Made by a program: the position numbers and the translations under genes
Source of the DNA: Sinorhizobium terangae
Lineage (GTDB): Bacteria; Pseudomonadota; Alphaproteobacteria; Rhizobiales; Rhizobiaceae
Reading direction: 5' to 3'
Assembly (NCBI RefSeq): GCF_009601505.1
Contig: NZ_WITC01000057.1
Coordinates: forward strand, 62,001 to 126,000
Length of the DNA stretch: 64,000 bases
Shown here: positions 1-7,256 of the stretch, piece after piece
How positions within the stretch are numbered: the first letter of the stretch is position 1
How the letters are laid out: every line of letters starts with the position of its first letter
The notes under the pieces: generated by a model
The model's input: the letters and a program-made list of their open reading frames with translations, nothing else
Told to the model about the DNA's origin: nothing
Database searches by the model: none

Positions 1-609
1 CGCATAGGCTGTGACCTCCTCCGGAAGGCCGGCAAGCGAGACCAAAAGATCGAGTGTGTGGATCGCCTGGGTGAGAAGTACGCCGCCGCCGTCGCGAGCC
101 CGCGTGCCGCGTCCCGGCTGGTCGTAATAGTTTTGTGGCCGCCAATTGTGAAGGCGGGCCGAAGCGCTGACGATCTCGCCGAGGCGCCCCTCATTGATCA
201 GCTTTGCCAGCGCCTCGCTGACAGGGCGGAAGCGGTGCTGGAGCACGATGCCGAGCTTTATGCCGGCGCGCTCCGCCGCCTCGACGAGCGCTCCCGCGTT
301 CTCCCACGTGGTCTCAAGTGGTTTTTCGAGAAGCACATGCTTGCCCGCCTTAGCTGCCTTCCGCACCAGCTCGAGATGGGTGTTGGGCGGCGTCAGGATC
401 ATGACGGCGGCTATCGACGGGTCACCGAATATCGTTTCGGCCTTGTCACAAACTGCAAAACCGTAGGCATCCGAAAATGCTTTCCGCCTTGCCGCAGTGG
501 GGCTGAAAGCGGCAGCGACCTCGACCCTGTCGTTGAGGTCGAGCAGGCTTTGAGCATGCGGCGCCGACGCCATGCCGAGACCGATCACGCCAATACGCAG
601 CTTTGCCAT
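1..609 (-). CDS. Gfo/Idh/MocA-family NAD(P)-dependent oxidoreductase, C-terminus cut by window edge
   Basis: The N-terminal 203 codons read in an open frame off the left edge. The protein starts MAKLRIGVIGLGMAS, a Rossmann dinucleotide-binding motif (GxGxxG-like, residues 7-12), and carries the family signature EKPLETT near residue 94, where the Lys-Pro pair is the catalytic/cofactor contact of Gfo/Idh/MocA enzymes. The start is fixed by a strong ribosome-binding site (GGGGGAGAG) just upstream of ATG at 609. It is divergent from the TRAP/kdu genes, with a shared 417-base control region, so a role in sugar or uronate oxidation is plausible. The substrate cannot be told from sequence. Confidence 0.9.
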   Translation of the reverse strand, partial: MAKLRIGVIGLGMASAPHAQSLLDLNDRVEVAAAFSPTAARRKAFSDAYGFAVCDKAETIFGDPSIAAVMILTPPNTHLELVRKAAKAGKHVLLEKPLETTWENAGALVEAAERAGIKLGIVLQHRFRPVSEALAKLINEGRLGEIVSASARLHNWRPQNYYDQPGRGTRARDGGGVLLTQAIHTLDLLVSLAGLPEEVTAYA

Positions 610-1026
610 CTTGCTCTCCCCCTTAGCCGAAGATCCGGAGCATACACACGAATTCCTCCCCGAGCAGTCATCTTCGGCCCCTGGCTACGCTGGGAGACCG
701 CCGGGCGCAAGAAATTCATCATACAACCTGCTCAATTTTGTATGTTGACAATATAATTTACAAGATCTAGCCATAACAAGCCTGATGGAGGAGCGGGCCG
801 GAATGGAAGCGGCGATCGACCCAAGTCTTCTGCTTCCGGGGAGAAGAATGCTGCTTTGCGCAGGCGGGTGACCGGCGCGTCACCACGTTGTGCGCAGTCC
901 GCGCACTTCTGGCGCGCCGCGTTGCGGAACACGGCTTGGGGGAGGACCAGGCTTGCGAATTCGCCTCGCGATGATGGCGTACCGGTTCTGAGACATCAAT
1001 TGTTCATGCGAAAACGGGAGGAGAGC
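610..1026. other. Divergent intergenic control region
   Basis: These 417 bases separate the minus-strand oxidoreductase from the TRAP operon and hold no convincing gene. An open frame runs through the rightmost part in the dctP frame, but its peptide is arginine-rich and lacks a signal sequence, so it is not taken as an extension of dctP. The only clear AT-rich island is around 720-765, next to the candidate operator listed separately. Confidence 0.6.
721..757 (+). promoter_or_regulatory. Candidate promoter/operator for the TRAP-kdu operon
   Basis: ATACAA at 721-726 and TTGTAT at 738-743 form an inverted repeat with an 11-base centre. TTGACA at 745-750 matches a -35 box and TATAAT at 752-757 matches a -10 box, though the two are too close together to be one promoter. 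The dyad lies upstream of an operon that encodes its own GntR regulator, so it may be that protein's site. This is inference from position and symmetry only. Confidence 0.3.
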
Positions 1027-2004
1027 ATGAGAAACCTAGTCAAACTGGCGGCGGGTCTGTTGACTGCCGCTGCATTCATTACCAGTGCGGCCAGTGCCCA
1101 GACGGTGCTGCGGTCGTCCGACACGCATCCGGACGGCTATCCAACGGTCGAGGCGGTCAAGTATTTCGGTGAACTGGTCAAGGAGCGCACCGGCGGCCGC
1201 TATGCCGTCGAGGTTTACCATTCCGCGCAGTTGGGGGAGGAAAAGGACACCATCGAGCAGGTCCGCTCCGGCGTGATCGAGCTGAACCGCGTTTCGATGG
1301 CGCCCTTTAACGGCACGGTGAAGGAATCGATTGTTCCGGCGCTGCCCTACCTTTTCCGTTCGGAAGAGCACATGCACAAGGTCATGGACGGGGCGATCGG
1401 GGACCAAATCAAGACGGCCTTCGAAGGCGCCGGGCTGGTCGTGCTTGCCTATTACGACGCCGGCTCGCGCTCCTTCTACAACAAGCAGAAGCCGATCAAT
1501 TCGGTCGCCGACATGAAGGGGCTCAAGTTCCGCGTCATCCAGTCCGACATCTTCGTGGACATGGTTGCGGCGCTCGGGGCGAACGCCACACCGATGCCCT
1601 ACGGCGAAGTTTATTCCGCGATCGAAACCGGCGTCATCGACGGCGCGGAGAACAACTTCCCGAGTTATGACACCGCCAAGCATTTCGAGGTAGCCAAGAA
1701 CTTCTCGCTCGACGAGCACACTATCCTTCCGGAAGTGTTCGTGATGAACAAGGCCGTCTTCGACAAGCTTACTCCGGAAGACCAGGAACTCTTCAAACAG
1801 TCTGCCAAGGAGAGCGTCGCCAAGCAGCGCGAGCTCTGGGCGGCCAAGGTGAACGAATCGCGCGCGAAAATCGAGGCGGCCGGCGCGCAGATCACCACCC
1901 CCGACAAGCAGGGTTTCATCGACGCCATGAAGCCGGTCTACGAAAAACACGTCACCGACCCTGTCCTGAAGAAGATGGTCGAGGACGTTCAGGCGGTTCA
2001 GTAG
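1027..2004 (+). CDS. TRAP transporter periplasmic solute-binding protein (DctP family)
   Basis: This 325-residue protein begins with a Sec signal peptide (MRNLVKLAAGLLTAAAFI, cleavage after ASA near residue 24) and has the DctP/Smp-type fold throughout: SDTHPDGYPT at the mature N-terminus, GLKFRVIQS near residue 173 containing the conserved carboxylate-binding arginine, and GVIDGAENN near residue 205. It captures an organic acid or uronate in the periplasm and passes it to the DctQM membrane complex. ATG 1027 is chosen because GGAGGAG precedes it directly and it opens the signal peptide; an upstream in-frame ATG near 1006 has neither. Neighbouring kduI, kduD and kdgF-like genes suggest a pectin- or alginate-derived uronate as substrate (inference). 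Confidence 0.93.
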   Translation: MRNLVKLAAGLLTAAAFITSAASAQTVLRSSDTHPDGYPTVEAVKYFGELVKERTGGRYAVEVYHSAQLGEEKDTIEQVRSGVIELNRVSMAPFNGTVKESIVPALPYLFRSEEHMHKVMDGAIGDQIKTAFEGAGLVVLAYYDAGSRSFYNKQKPINSVADMKGLKFRVIQSDIFVDMVAALGANATPMPYGEVYSAIETGVIDGAENNFPSYDTAKHFEVAKNFSLDEHTILPEVFVMNKAVFDKLTPEDQELFKQSAKESVAKQRELWAAKVNESRAKIEAAGAQITTPDKQGFIDAMKPVYEKHVTDPVLKKMVEDVQAVQ

Positions 2005-2023
2005 CGAGACCGACGGGCAGGCA

Positions 2024-2064
2024 TACAGCGCCGCGCGTCTTACCAGACGCGCAGACATCGCTTT
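2024..2064. repeat. RIME-type palindrome between dctP-like and dctQ-like genes
   Basis: GCGCGTCT at 2033-2040 and AGACGCGC at 2045-2052 pair around the 4-base loop TACC, within the TACAGCGCCGCGCGTC left arm found at other intergenic sites in this window. The distal right arm diverges after 2052. It sits 20 bases after the binding-protein stop codon and 37 bases before the next gene, where a stable hairpin could stabilise the upstream mRNA or reduce read-through into the membrane genes. Confidence 0.7.
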
Positions 2065-2100
2065 AGCACTTCGAAATGCCTGCCTGTCCCCTCGAAGGGA

Positions 2101-2670
2101 ATGACGACCGTGTCTACCACATTGGTGAAAACAGGCCGCGCGCTGTCCTGGCTGAGCACGCTTTCGCTATGGCTCGCGGGCACCGGCCTCGTCGCGATGA
2201 CGGCCATCGTCGCGTGGCAGGTGTTCTGCCGCTACGTGCTGAATGACTCGCCGAGCTGGACCGAGCCCGGCGCCGTCATGCTGATGAGCTGGTTCATCTT
2301 CCTGGGCGCCGCCGTCGGCGTGCGGGAAAACTATCACCTCGGTTTCGACGTGCTTCTCTACGTCGTGCCGAAAAGCGGCAAGAAATGGCTGCGCATGATC
2401 TCGGATCTCGTCGCCCTCGCTTTCGGCGTCGGGATGATCTGGTACGGGATCGAGCTCGTCGGCCTCACTTGGGGCACCATTCTGCCCTCGCTCCATATTT
2501 CCGGCGGGTGGAACTACGTGCCGCTGGTTGCCGGCGGCGTTCTCATCAGCCTGTTTGCCCTGGAACGTATCGTTCTGCGCCTTGCCGGCGAACCCATCGA
2601 CGACCTGCTCGACGAAATGCCGCCGGCGGAGGTCGCCGCCGAACTCGACACCGCGAACGTAAAGGCGTGA
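2101..2670 (+). CDS. TRAP transporter small permease (DctQ family)
   Basis: The 189-residue protein has the four transmembrane helices expected of DctQ: about residues 15-38, 55-72, 95-115 and 135-155. Typical family residues are WQVFCRYVLNDSPSWTEP between helices 1 and 2. It joins the binding protein and the large permease in a sodium-coupled TRAP transporter in the inner membrane. It lies 96 bases after the binding-protein gene, with a RIME palindrome between, and its stop is 4 bases before the dctM-like start, so the two membrane subunits are almost certainly co-translated. Confidence 0.92.
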   Translation: MTTVSTTLVKTGRALSWLSTLSLWLAGTGLVAMTAIVAWQVFCRYVLNDSPSWTEPGAVMLMSWFIFLGAAVGVRENYHLGFDVLLYVVPKSGKKWLRMISDLVALAFGVGMIWYGIELVGLTWGTILPSLHISGGWNYVPLVAGGVLISLFALERIVLRLAGEPIDDLLDEMPPAEVAAELDTANVKA

Positions 2671-2674
2671 TGCG

Positions 2675-3958
2675 ATGGATATGATAATCCTCTTCGGCGT
2701 ATTCACGCTGCTGATGCTGATCGGCACGCCGATCGCCTTCTGCCTCGGCGTTGCGTCTTTCGCCACCGTGCTCTATCTGGGGCTGCCGCCGCTGGTGATC
2801 TTCCAGCGGCTGAATTCCGGCATGAGCGTGTTTTCGCTGCTCGCCATTCCCTTCTTCATCTACGCCGGCGACCTGATGGTGCGCGGCGGCATCGCCCAGA
2901 AGATCGTCGCCTTCGCCGCCTCGCTGGTCGGGCATGTCCGCGGCGGGCTGGGACAGGTCAACATCGTCACGGCGACGCTGTTCGGCGGCATTTCCGGCTC
3001 CGCGGTTGCAGAGGCCGCGGCCGTGGGCGGATTGATGATCCCCCAGATGAAGGAGCGCGGTTACGGCGCCGACTACGCGGTCAACGTCACCTCCATGGCG
3101 GCGTTGATTGCTCTGATGTTGCCCCCATCGCACAACATGATCATCTATTCGATCTCGGCGGGCGGAAAGATCTCGATCGCGGACCTCTTCACCGCCGGTA
3201 TTCTTCCCGGACTGCTCTATGCGGCTGCGCTGATGGTGACCGCCTATTTCGTGGCGCGCCGGCGCGGCTATCCGACTGAGGCTTTTCCCGGCTTCGCCCG
3301 AGTTGGCCGCTACCTCATGGTGTCGATTCCGGGCCTCATGCTCATCGCCATCATCTTCGGGGGTGTCCGTTCAGGCGTCTTCACGGCAACCGAGAGTTCC
3401 TGCATCGCCGTCCTCTACGCGCTCGCGGTAACCGTCCTCGTCTACCGGCAAATGACCTGGCAGGATTTCGTCCACTCCACTTTCGGGGCCGTGCGCACGA
3501 CGGCCATGGTCTTGCTCATCATCGGCATGGCCGCCGCCTTCTCCTGGCTGATGGCGTTCCTGAGAGTGCCTGTCTCGCTGATCGACTGGATGAACACGAT
3601 CTCAGACAATCCGATCATCGTGCTCCTGCTGATCAACGTGCTGATGCTGTTCCTCGGCACCTTCATGGACATGGGCCCGACCATCATCATCTGCACCCCC
3701 ATCTTCCTGCCGGTGGCGATGGCCTATGGCGTCGATCCGGTCCATTTCGGGGTGATCATGATCCTGAACTTCGGCATCGGGCTCAACACGCCACCCGTCG
3801 GCGCTGTGCAGTTCGTGGCGTGTGCGGTCGGAAAAATCTCCGTCTGGGAGGCGATGCGCAGCATCTGGCCCTTCTACCTGGCGGGGTTGATTGTGCTTGG
3901 GCTCGTCACCTATGTTCCGGCCCTTTCACTCTGGCTTCCGAGCGTGTTCAAAGGGTAA
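2675..3958 (+). CDS. TRAP transporter large permease (DctM family)
   Basis: The 427-residue, highly hydrophobic protein with about 12 predicted membrane segments matches DctM in length and motifs. Examples are IPFFIYAGDLM near residue 60, GGISGSAVAEAAAVGG near residue 105 and GLNTPPVGAVQF near residue 370. It forms the ion-coupled translocation path of the TRAP system. It directly follows dctQ and is followed 7 bases later by a GntR regulator, which places transport and control in one transcript. A fused DctQM is excluded because both subunits are separate here. Confidence 0.94.
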   Translation: MDMIILFGVFTLLMLIGTPIAFCLGVASFATVLYLGLPPLVIFQRLNSGMSVFSLLAIPFFIYAGDLMVRGGIAQKIVAFAASLVGHVRGGLGQVNIVTATLFGGISGSAVAEAAAVGGLMIPQMKERGYGADYAVNVTSMAALIALMLPPSHNMIIYSISAGGKISIADLFTAGILPGLLYAAALMVTAYFVARRRGYPTEAFPGFARVGRYLMVSIPGLMLIAIIFGGVRSGVFTATESSCIAVLYALAVTVLVYRQMTWQDFVHSTFGAVRTTAMVLLIIGMAAAFSWLMAFLRVPVSLIDWMNTISDNPIIVLLLINVLMLFLGTFMDMGPTIIICTPIFLPVAMAYGVDPVHFGVIMILNFGIGLNTPPVGAVQFVACAVGKISVWEAMRSIWPFYLAGLIVLGLVTYVPALSLWLPSVFKG

Positions 3959-3965
3959 TCGCATC

Positions 3966-4727
3966 ATGGGCTCACTGGCCGAATTCAAGATGGAGCGCAA
4001 ACCGAAGCTTTCGGAGCGCGTCGCGAGCGCGATCCGGCAGCAGGTGCTGAAAGGCGAAATCCCGCCGGGTGAAAAGCTGCCGACGGAGAGCCGAATGCGG
4101 GAAGTCTTCGGCGTCAGCCGCACCGTAATCCGCGAGGCGATCGCAACGCTTGCCGCCGACGGCCTCGTCGAGGCGCGGCAGGGTGCCGGCGTCTTCGTCA
4201 AGGAACACCCGACCCTTGCCTTCGGCTCGATCGGCCTCGATGCCGGCAACAAGATCTCCCACGCGCTGAACGTGCTCGAAGTGCGGATGGGGCTCGAGAT
4301 CGAAAGTGCTGGCCTTGCTGCGCTCCGGCGGAATGCTGCCCAGGAGGCGCAGATCCAGGAGGCCTTCTTCGACTTCGACCGAATGCTCGAGCGCGGCGAG
4401 CCGACCGGCAAGAGCGATTTCGCCTTCCACCGAGCAATTGCGGTCGCTACCAACAACCCCTACTACGTGGAGGTTCTCGATGCCCTTGGCATGCGAGCGA
4501 TCCCATGCGACGTCGCCTCGCCCTGGGGTACCGACAGGGTGCTGACGCGTGAATATCAGGAAAGCCTGCAGCGCGAGCATCTGGCGATCCTGAAGGCCAT
4601 TTCCGCCAGCGACCCCGAAGCTGCCCGCGCCGCCATGCGCGCCCATCTGACCGCCAGCCAGCAGCGATATCGCGCCCGGCTGAGCGGCCAACAGGCAGAA
4701 TGGGGCACGACCAAGCGCAAGGTTTGA
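3966..4727 (+). CDS. GntR-family transcriptional regulator, FadR subfamily (FCD domain)
   Basis: The 253-residue protein has an N-terminal winged helix-turn-helix (about residues 18-85; LSERVASAIRQQVLKGEIPP, then GVSRTVIREAIATLAADGLV) and a C-terminal all-helical FCD effector domain. Candidate metal ligands in the FCD domain are the histidines of DFAFHRA, REHLAIL and RAHL. FCD regulators usually repress catabolic operons and release DNA when a sugar acid binds. The gene lies between transporter and kdu genes, so it probably senses a uronate or its keto-acid product. ATG 3966 follows AAAGGG; a later ATG at 3990 is possible. Confidence 0.9.
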   Translation: MGSLAEFKMERKPKLSERVASAIRQQVLKGEIPPGEKLPTESRMREVFGVSRTVIREAIATLAADGLVEARQGAGVFVKEHPTLAFGSIGLDAGNKISHALNVLEVRMGLEIESAGLAALRRNAAQEAQIQEAFFDFDRMLERGEPTGKSDFAFHRAIAVATNNPYYVEVLDALGMRAIPCDVASPWGTDRVLTREYQESLQREHLAILKAISASDPEAARAAMRAHLTASQQRYRARLSGQQAEWGTTKRKV

Positions 4728-4759
4728 TCTCCTTTTCATCAATACAAGGGCAGTGAGCG

Positions 4760-5608
4760 ATGACCGCGAACCATGTCGAATACACCATCCGTCACGCAGT
4801 TGACCCGGCAGCCGCAGCGCGCATGGATACCGAAGCGCTGCGCGCGAGCTTTCACATTTCGGGGCTGTTCCGGCCGGGCCGCATCGTCCTCACCTACAGC
4901 CACTACGACCGCATGATCGTCGGCGGCGCGATGCCGGTGGATGGGCCTTTGGCGCTCGAGACCATCCGTCCGACCGGCACACCGCGCTTTCTCGACCGGC
5001 GCGAGCTCATTGCCGTCAATATCGGCGGCCCGGGCCGCGTCGAAGTGAGCGGCGAAAGCTTCCGATTGGAGCCGCGCGACATGGCCTACGCGGGTTTGGG
5101 CGAAGAGGTGACTTTCTCGTCCGAAGACCCTGGCGCCCCTGCCAAGTTTTACCTGCTGAGCGCGCCCGCTCACCAGGCGCTGCCAAGCCGCCACATCCGT
5201 ATCGGCGATGCCAAACGGCTCGATCTCGGCAGTGCTGCCACCTCGAACGAACGCTCGATCTTCCAGTTCATCCACCCGGAAGGGGTAAAAACCTGCCAGC
5301 TCGTCGTCGGCATGACGCAGCTTGCCGCCGGCTCGGTCTGGAACACCATGCCCTGCCACGTGCATGACCGGCGCATGGAAGCCTATCTCTATTTCGACCT
5401 GCCCGAGAGCGCGCGCGTCCTGCATCTGATGGGTGAGCCCAGTGAGACACGCCATATTTTGATGGCAAAGGAGGAGGCGGTGCTTTCGCCGCCCTGGTCG
5501 ATCCATTCCGGCTGCGGAACGTCGAGCTACGCCTTCATCTGGGCGATGGCGGGCGACAATGTCGACTACACCGATGTGGATATGGTGCCGATGGAGGCGC
5601 TCCGATGA
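4760..5608 (+). CDS. kduI: 5-dehydro-4-deoxy-D-glucuronate isomerase (KduI)
   Basis: KduI isomerises 5-keto-4-deoxyuronate (DKI) to 3-deoxy-D-glycero-2,5-hexodiulosonate (DKII) in breakdown of pectin and other unsaturated uronides, in the cytoplasm. The 282-residue length fits the family (about 278). The metal-binding cupin residues are visible: His200 and His202 in PCHVHDRR, Glu207, and His249 in SIHSGCGT. The stop overlaps the kduD start by four bases (ATGA), as expected for consecutive pathway enzymes. The preceding GntR gene ends 32 bases upstream, so this is one operon with the TRAP transporter. Confidence 0.96.
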   Translation: MTANHVEYTIRHAVDPAAAARMDTEALRASFHISGLFRPGRIVLTYSHYDRMIVGGAMPVDGPLALETIRPTGTPRFLDRRELIAVNIGGPGRVEVSGESFRLEPRDMAYAGLGEEVTFSSEDPGAPAKFYLLSAPAHQALPSRHIRIGDAKRLDLGSAATSNERSIFQFIHPEGVKTCQLVVGMTQLAAGSVWNTMPCHVHDRRMEAYLYFDLPESARVLHLMGEPSETRHILMAKEEAVLSPPWSIHSGCGTSSYAFIWAMAGDNVDYTDVDMVPMEALR

Positions 5609-6369
5609 GCGCGCCGTCTGCCTTCAGCCTTGCCGGACGCCGCATCGTCGTCACCGGTGCCAATACGGGAATCGGGCAGGGAATCGCGGTCGCGATCGCC
5701 CGCGCCGGCGGCACCGTGATCGGCGTGGGCCGCTCAGCCATGGACGAAACCGCGGGAAAGGTCACTGACGCCGGCGGAAGCTTCGTTCCCGCCAATGCCG
5801 ACCTTTCGGACCGGGAGGCGACCCGCTCGCTGATCGATGGACTGTGGAGCGAACATGGTCCGGTGGATGGTCTGGTCAACAATGCCGGGATCATCCGCCG
5901 CGCAGACGCGGTGGAATTTACCGAAGCCGACTGGGACGATGTGGTTGATATCAATCTCAGATCGTTGTTCTTCCTGAGCCAATCCTATGGCCGCCGCCTT
6001 CTCGCCGAGCAAAGACGAGGCAAGATCGTCAATATTGCTTCACTGCTTTCCTTCCAGGGCGGAATACGGGTCGCTTCCTATACCGCGTCCAAGCATGGCG
6101 CGCTCGGCATCACGAGGGTTCTCGCCTGCGAATGGGCTGCCAAGGGCATCAACGTGAATGCGGTGGCGCCCGGCTACATCATCACCAACAACACCGAGGC
6201 GCTCCGTGCCGACGGCAAGCGCAGCGCCGCCATTCTGGAGCGCATTCCGGCCGGACGCTGGGGCACCCCGGATGACATCGGCGATGCGACGGTGTTCCTG
6301 CTCGCCCCGGCATCGGACTATATGCATGGCGCCGTCATCCCGGTGGACGGCGGCTGGCTCGCGCGATGA
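5605..6369 (+). CDS. kduD: 2-deoxy-D-gluconate 3-dehydrogenase / DKII reductase (KduD)
   Basis: KduD is a short-chain dehydrogenase that reduces DKII to 2-keto-3-deoxygluconate with NAD(P)H, the step after KduI. The 254-residue protein has the SDR cofactor motif TGANTGIG (residues 17-24), NNAGI near residue 92, and the catalytic Tyr159-x3-Lys163 in SYTASKHGAL. Its C-terminus PVDGGWLAR is typical of KduD. It overlaps kduI by four bases and is followed after 10 bases by a cupin gene. Other SDR roles are possible in principle, but pairing with KduI makes this call firm. Confidence 0.94.
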   Translation: MSAPSAFSLAGRRIVVTGANTGIGQGIAVAIARAGGTVIGVGRSAMDETAGKVTDAGGSFVPANADLSDREATRSLIDGLWSEHGPVDGLVNNAGIIRRADAVEFTEADWDDVVDINLRSLFFLSQSYGRRLLAEQRRGKIVNIASLLSFQGGIRVASYTASKHGALGITRVLACEWAAKGINVNAVAPGYIITNNTEALRADGKRSAAILERIPAGRWGTPDDIGDATVFLLAPASDYMHGAVIPVDGGWLAR

Positions 6370-6379
6370 GGAGACAGAG

Positions 6380-6715
6380 ATGGATACGAGACTTTTCGCC
6401 CGCGGCAATGAAGGTGAATGGATCGATCTTGGACAGGGCAACCGCCGCCGGGTGATCCTCCACACGGACGAGCTGATGATGGTCGAATTCGCCTTCGAAA
6501 AGGGCAGCATCGGCGCGCCGCACTCGCACCCGCACGTTCAGGCGAGCTATGTGGCGGAAGGCAGGTTCGAAGTCATCGTCGGCGGACACAGCGCGGTCCT
6601 TTCCGCCGGCGACAGCTTCATCGCGCCTTCGGGTGTGGTCCATGGCGTCGTGGCGCTGGAGGCAGGCCGCCTCATTGACAGCTTTACGCCCCATCGCGCC
6701 GATTTCCTGAAATAG
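6380..6715 (+). CDS. KdgF-like single-domain cupin
   Basis: This 111-residue cupin has the metal-binding HSHPHVQASYVAEG motif (His-x-His-x3-Gln) near residues 49-62, a second cupin strand with GDSFIAPSGVVHG, and a C-terminal PHRADFL. Size and these motifs match KdgF, which opens 4,5-unsaturated galacturonate to DKI, the substrate of KduI; KdgF commonly neighbours kdu genes. ATG 6380 is preceded by GAGGAGA. The assignment rests on motif plus context; another sugar-binding cupin role cannot be excluded. Confidence 0.75.
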   Translation: MDTRLFARGNEGEWIDLGQGNRRRVILHTDELMMVEFAFEKGSIGAPHSHPHVQASYVAEGRFEVIVGGHSAVLSAGDSFIAPSGVVHGVVALEAGRLIDSFTPHRADFLK

Positions 6716-6885
6716 GACACTGAACGCTGGCGCCGGCTCGCGCTTCGTCGTTCCTACGGCGCCGCGCGTCCTATCATTGAACTGCTGCATGTTTTGTTTT
6801 CTTGAATCGCCTACGATTTAAGAAACATGCAATAGCTTTGCCCCATCAAATTTTGGTTCCGTCACCCAGGACATACGATGGGCCC

Positions 6886-6916
6886 TTGACCTTCCAACGA
6901 TGGGAAGCCCCATGTT
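6886..6916 (+). promoter_or_regulatory. HmrR/CueR-type copper-responsive promoter
   Basis: TTGACC at 6886-6891 and CATGTT at 6911-6916 are -35 and -10 elements separated by exactly 19 bases, the overlong spacer typical of MerR-family activated promoters. Within it CTTCC (6891-6895) and GGAAG (6903-6907) form the inverted repeat that matches CueR/HmrR operators. The copper chaperone starts about 30 bases downstream. The cognate regulator is encoded at 9858-10325. Confidence 0.88.
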
Positions 6917-6946
6917 CTTTCCATCACGAAGCCAAAGGAGACGAGC

Positions 6947-7144
6947 ATGCAACGCTACAAGATCGACGAGATGAGCTGCGGCCACTGTGTCGGCACCATC
7001 GAAAAGGCGATCCGGGCCATCGATCCGGTGGCCAAGGTCGAAGCGAACCTCGGGACGAAGGAAGTGCGTGTCGAAACGACGGCGGACAGCGATGTCATCG
7101 TAGAGGCTTTGAAGACCGCCGGCTACGACAGTCTGCCGCTGTAG
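6947..7144 (+). CDS. Copper chaperone, heavy-metal-associated domain (CopZ-like)
   Basis: The 65-residue protein is one ferredoxin-like HMA domain. The metal site is MSCGHC with Cys11 and Cys14; the family consensus is MxCxxC. It carries Cu(I) in the cytoplasm to the efflux ATPase and probably the regulator. It is the first gene behind the HmrR-type promoter and lies 112 bases before the ATPase gene. A small hairpin (CGGCC 7149-7153 with GGCCG 7158-7162) just after its stop could give it higher expression than the ATPase. Confidence 0.92.
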   Translation: MQRYKIDEMSCGHCVGTIEKAIRAIDPVAKVEANLGTKEVRVETTADSDVIVEALKTAGYDSLPL

Positions 7145-7256
7145 CGTTCGGCCGATTGGCCGGCCGCTTAGCGCGCAACCATGGCTGGGTGCTAGCCGAC
7201 CTCCGATCCTAGGAGGCCTCACCTTCGTTCGCAGTCGCATTGCAAGGAGCGCGATC

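Noticed and set aside
6755-6772. Half of a RIME-like palindrome after the KdgF-like gene
   Set aside because: Only the left arm (GGCGCCGCGCGTCC) is present and no pairing right arm follows, so it is a remnant at most.
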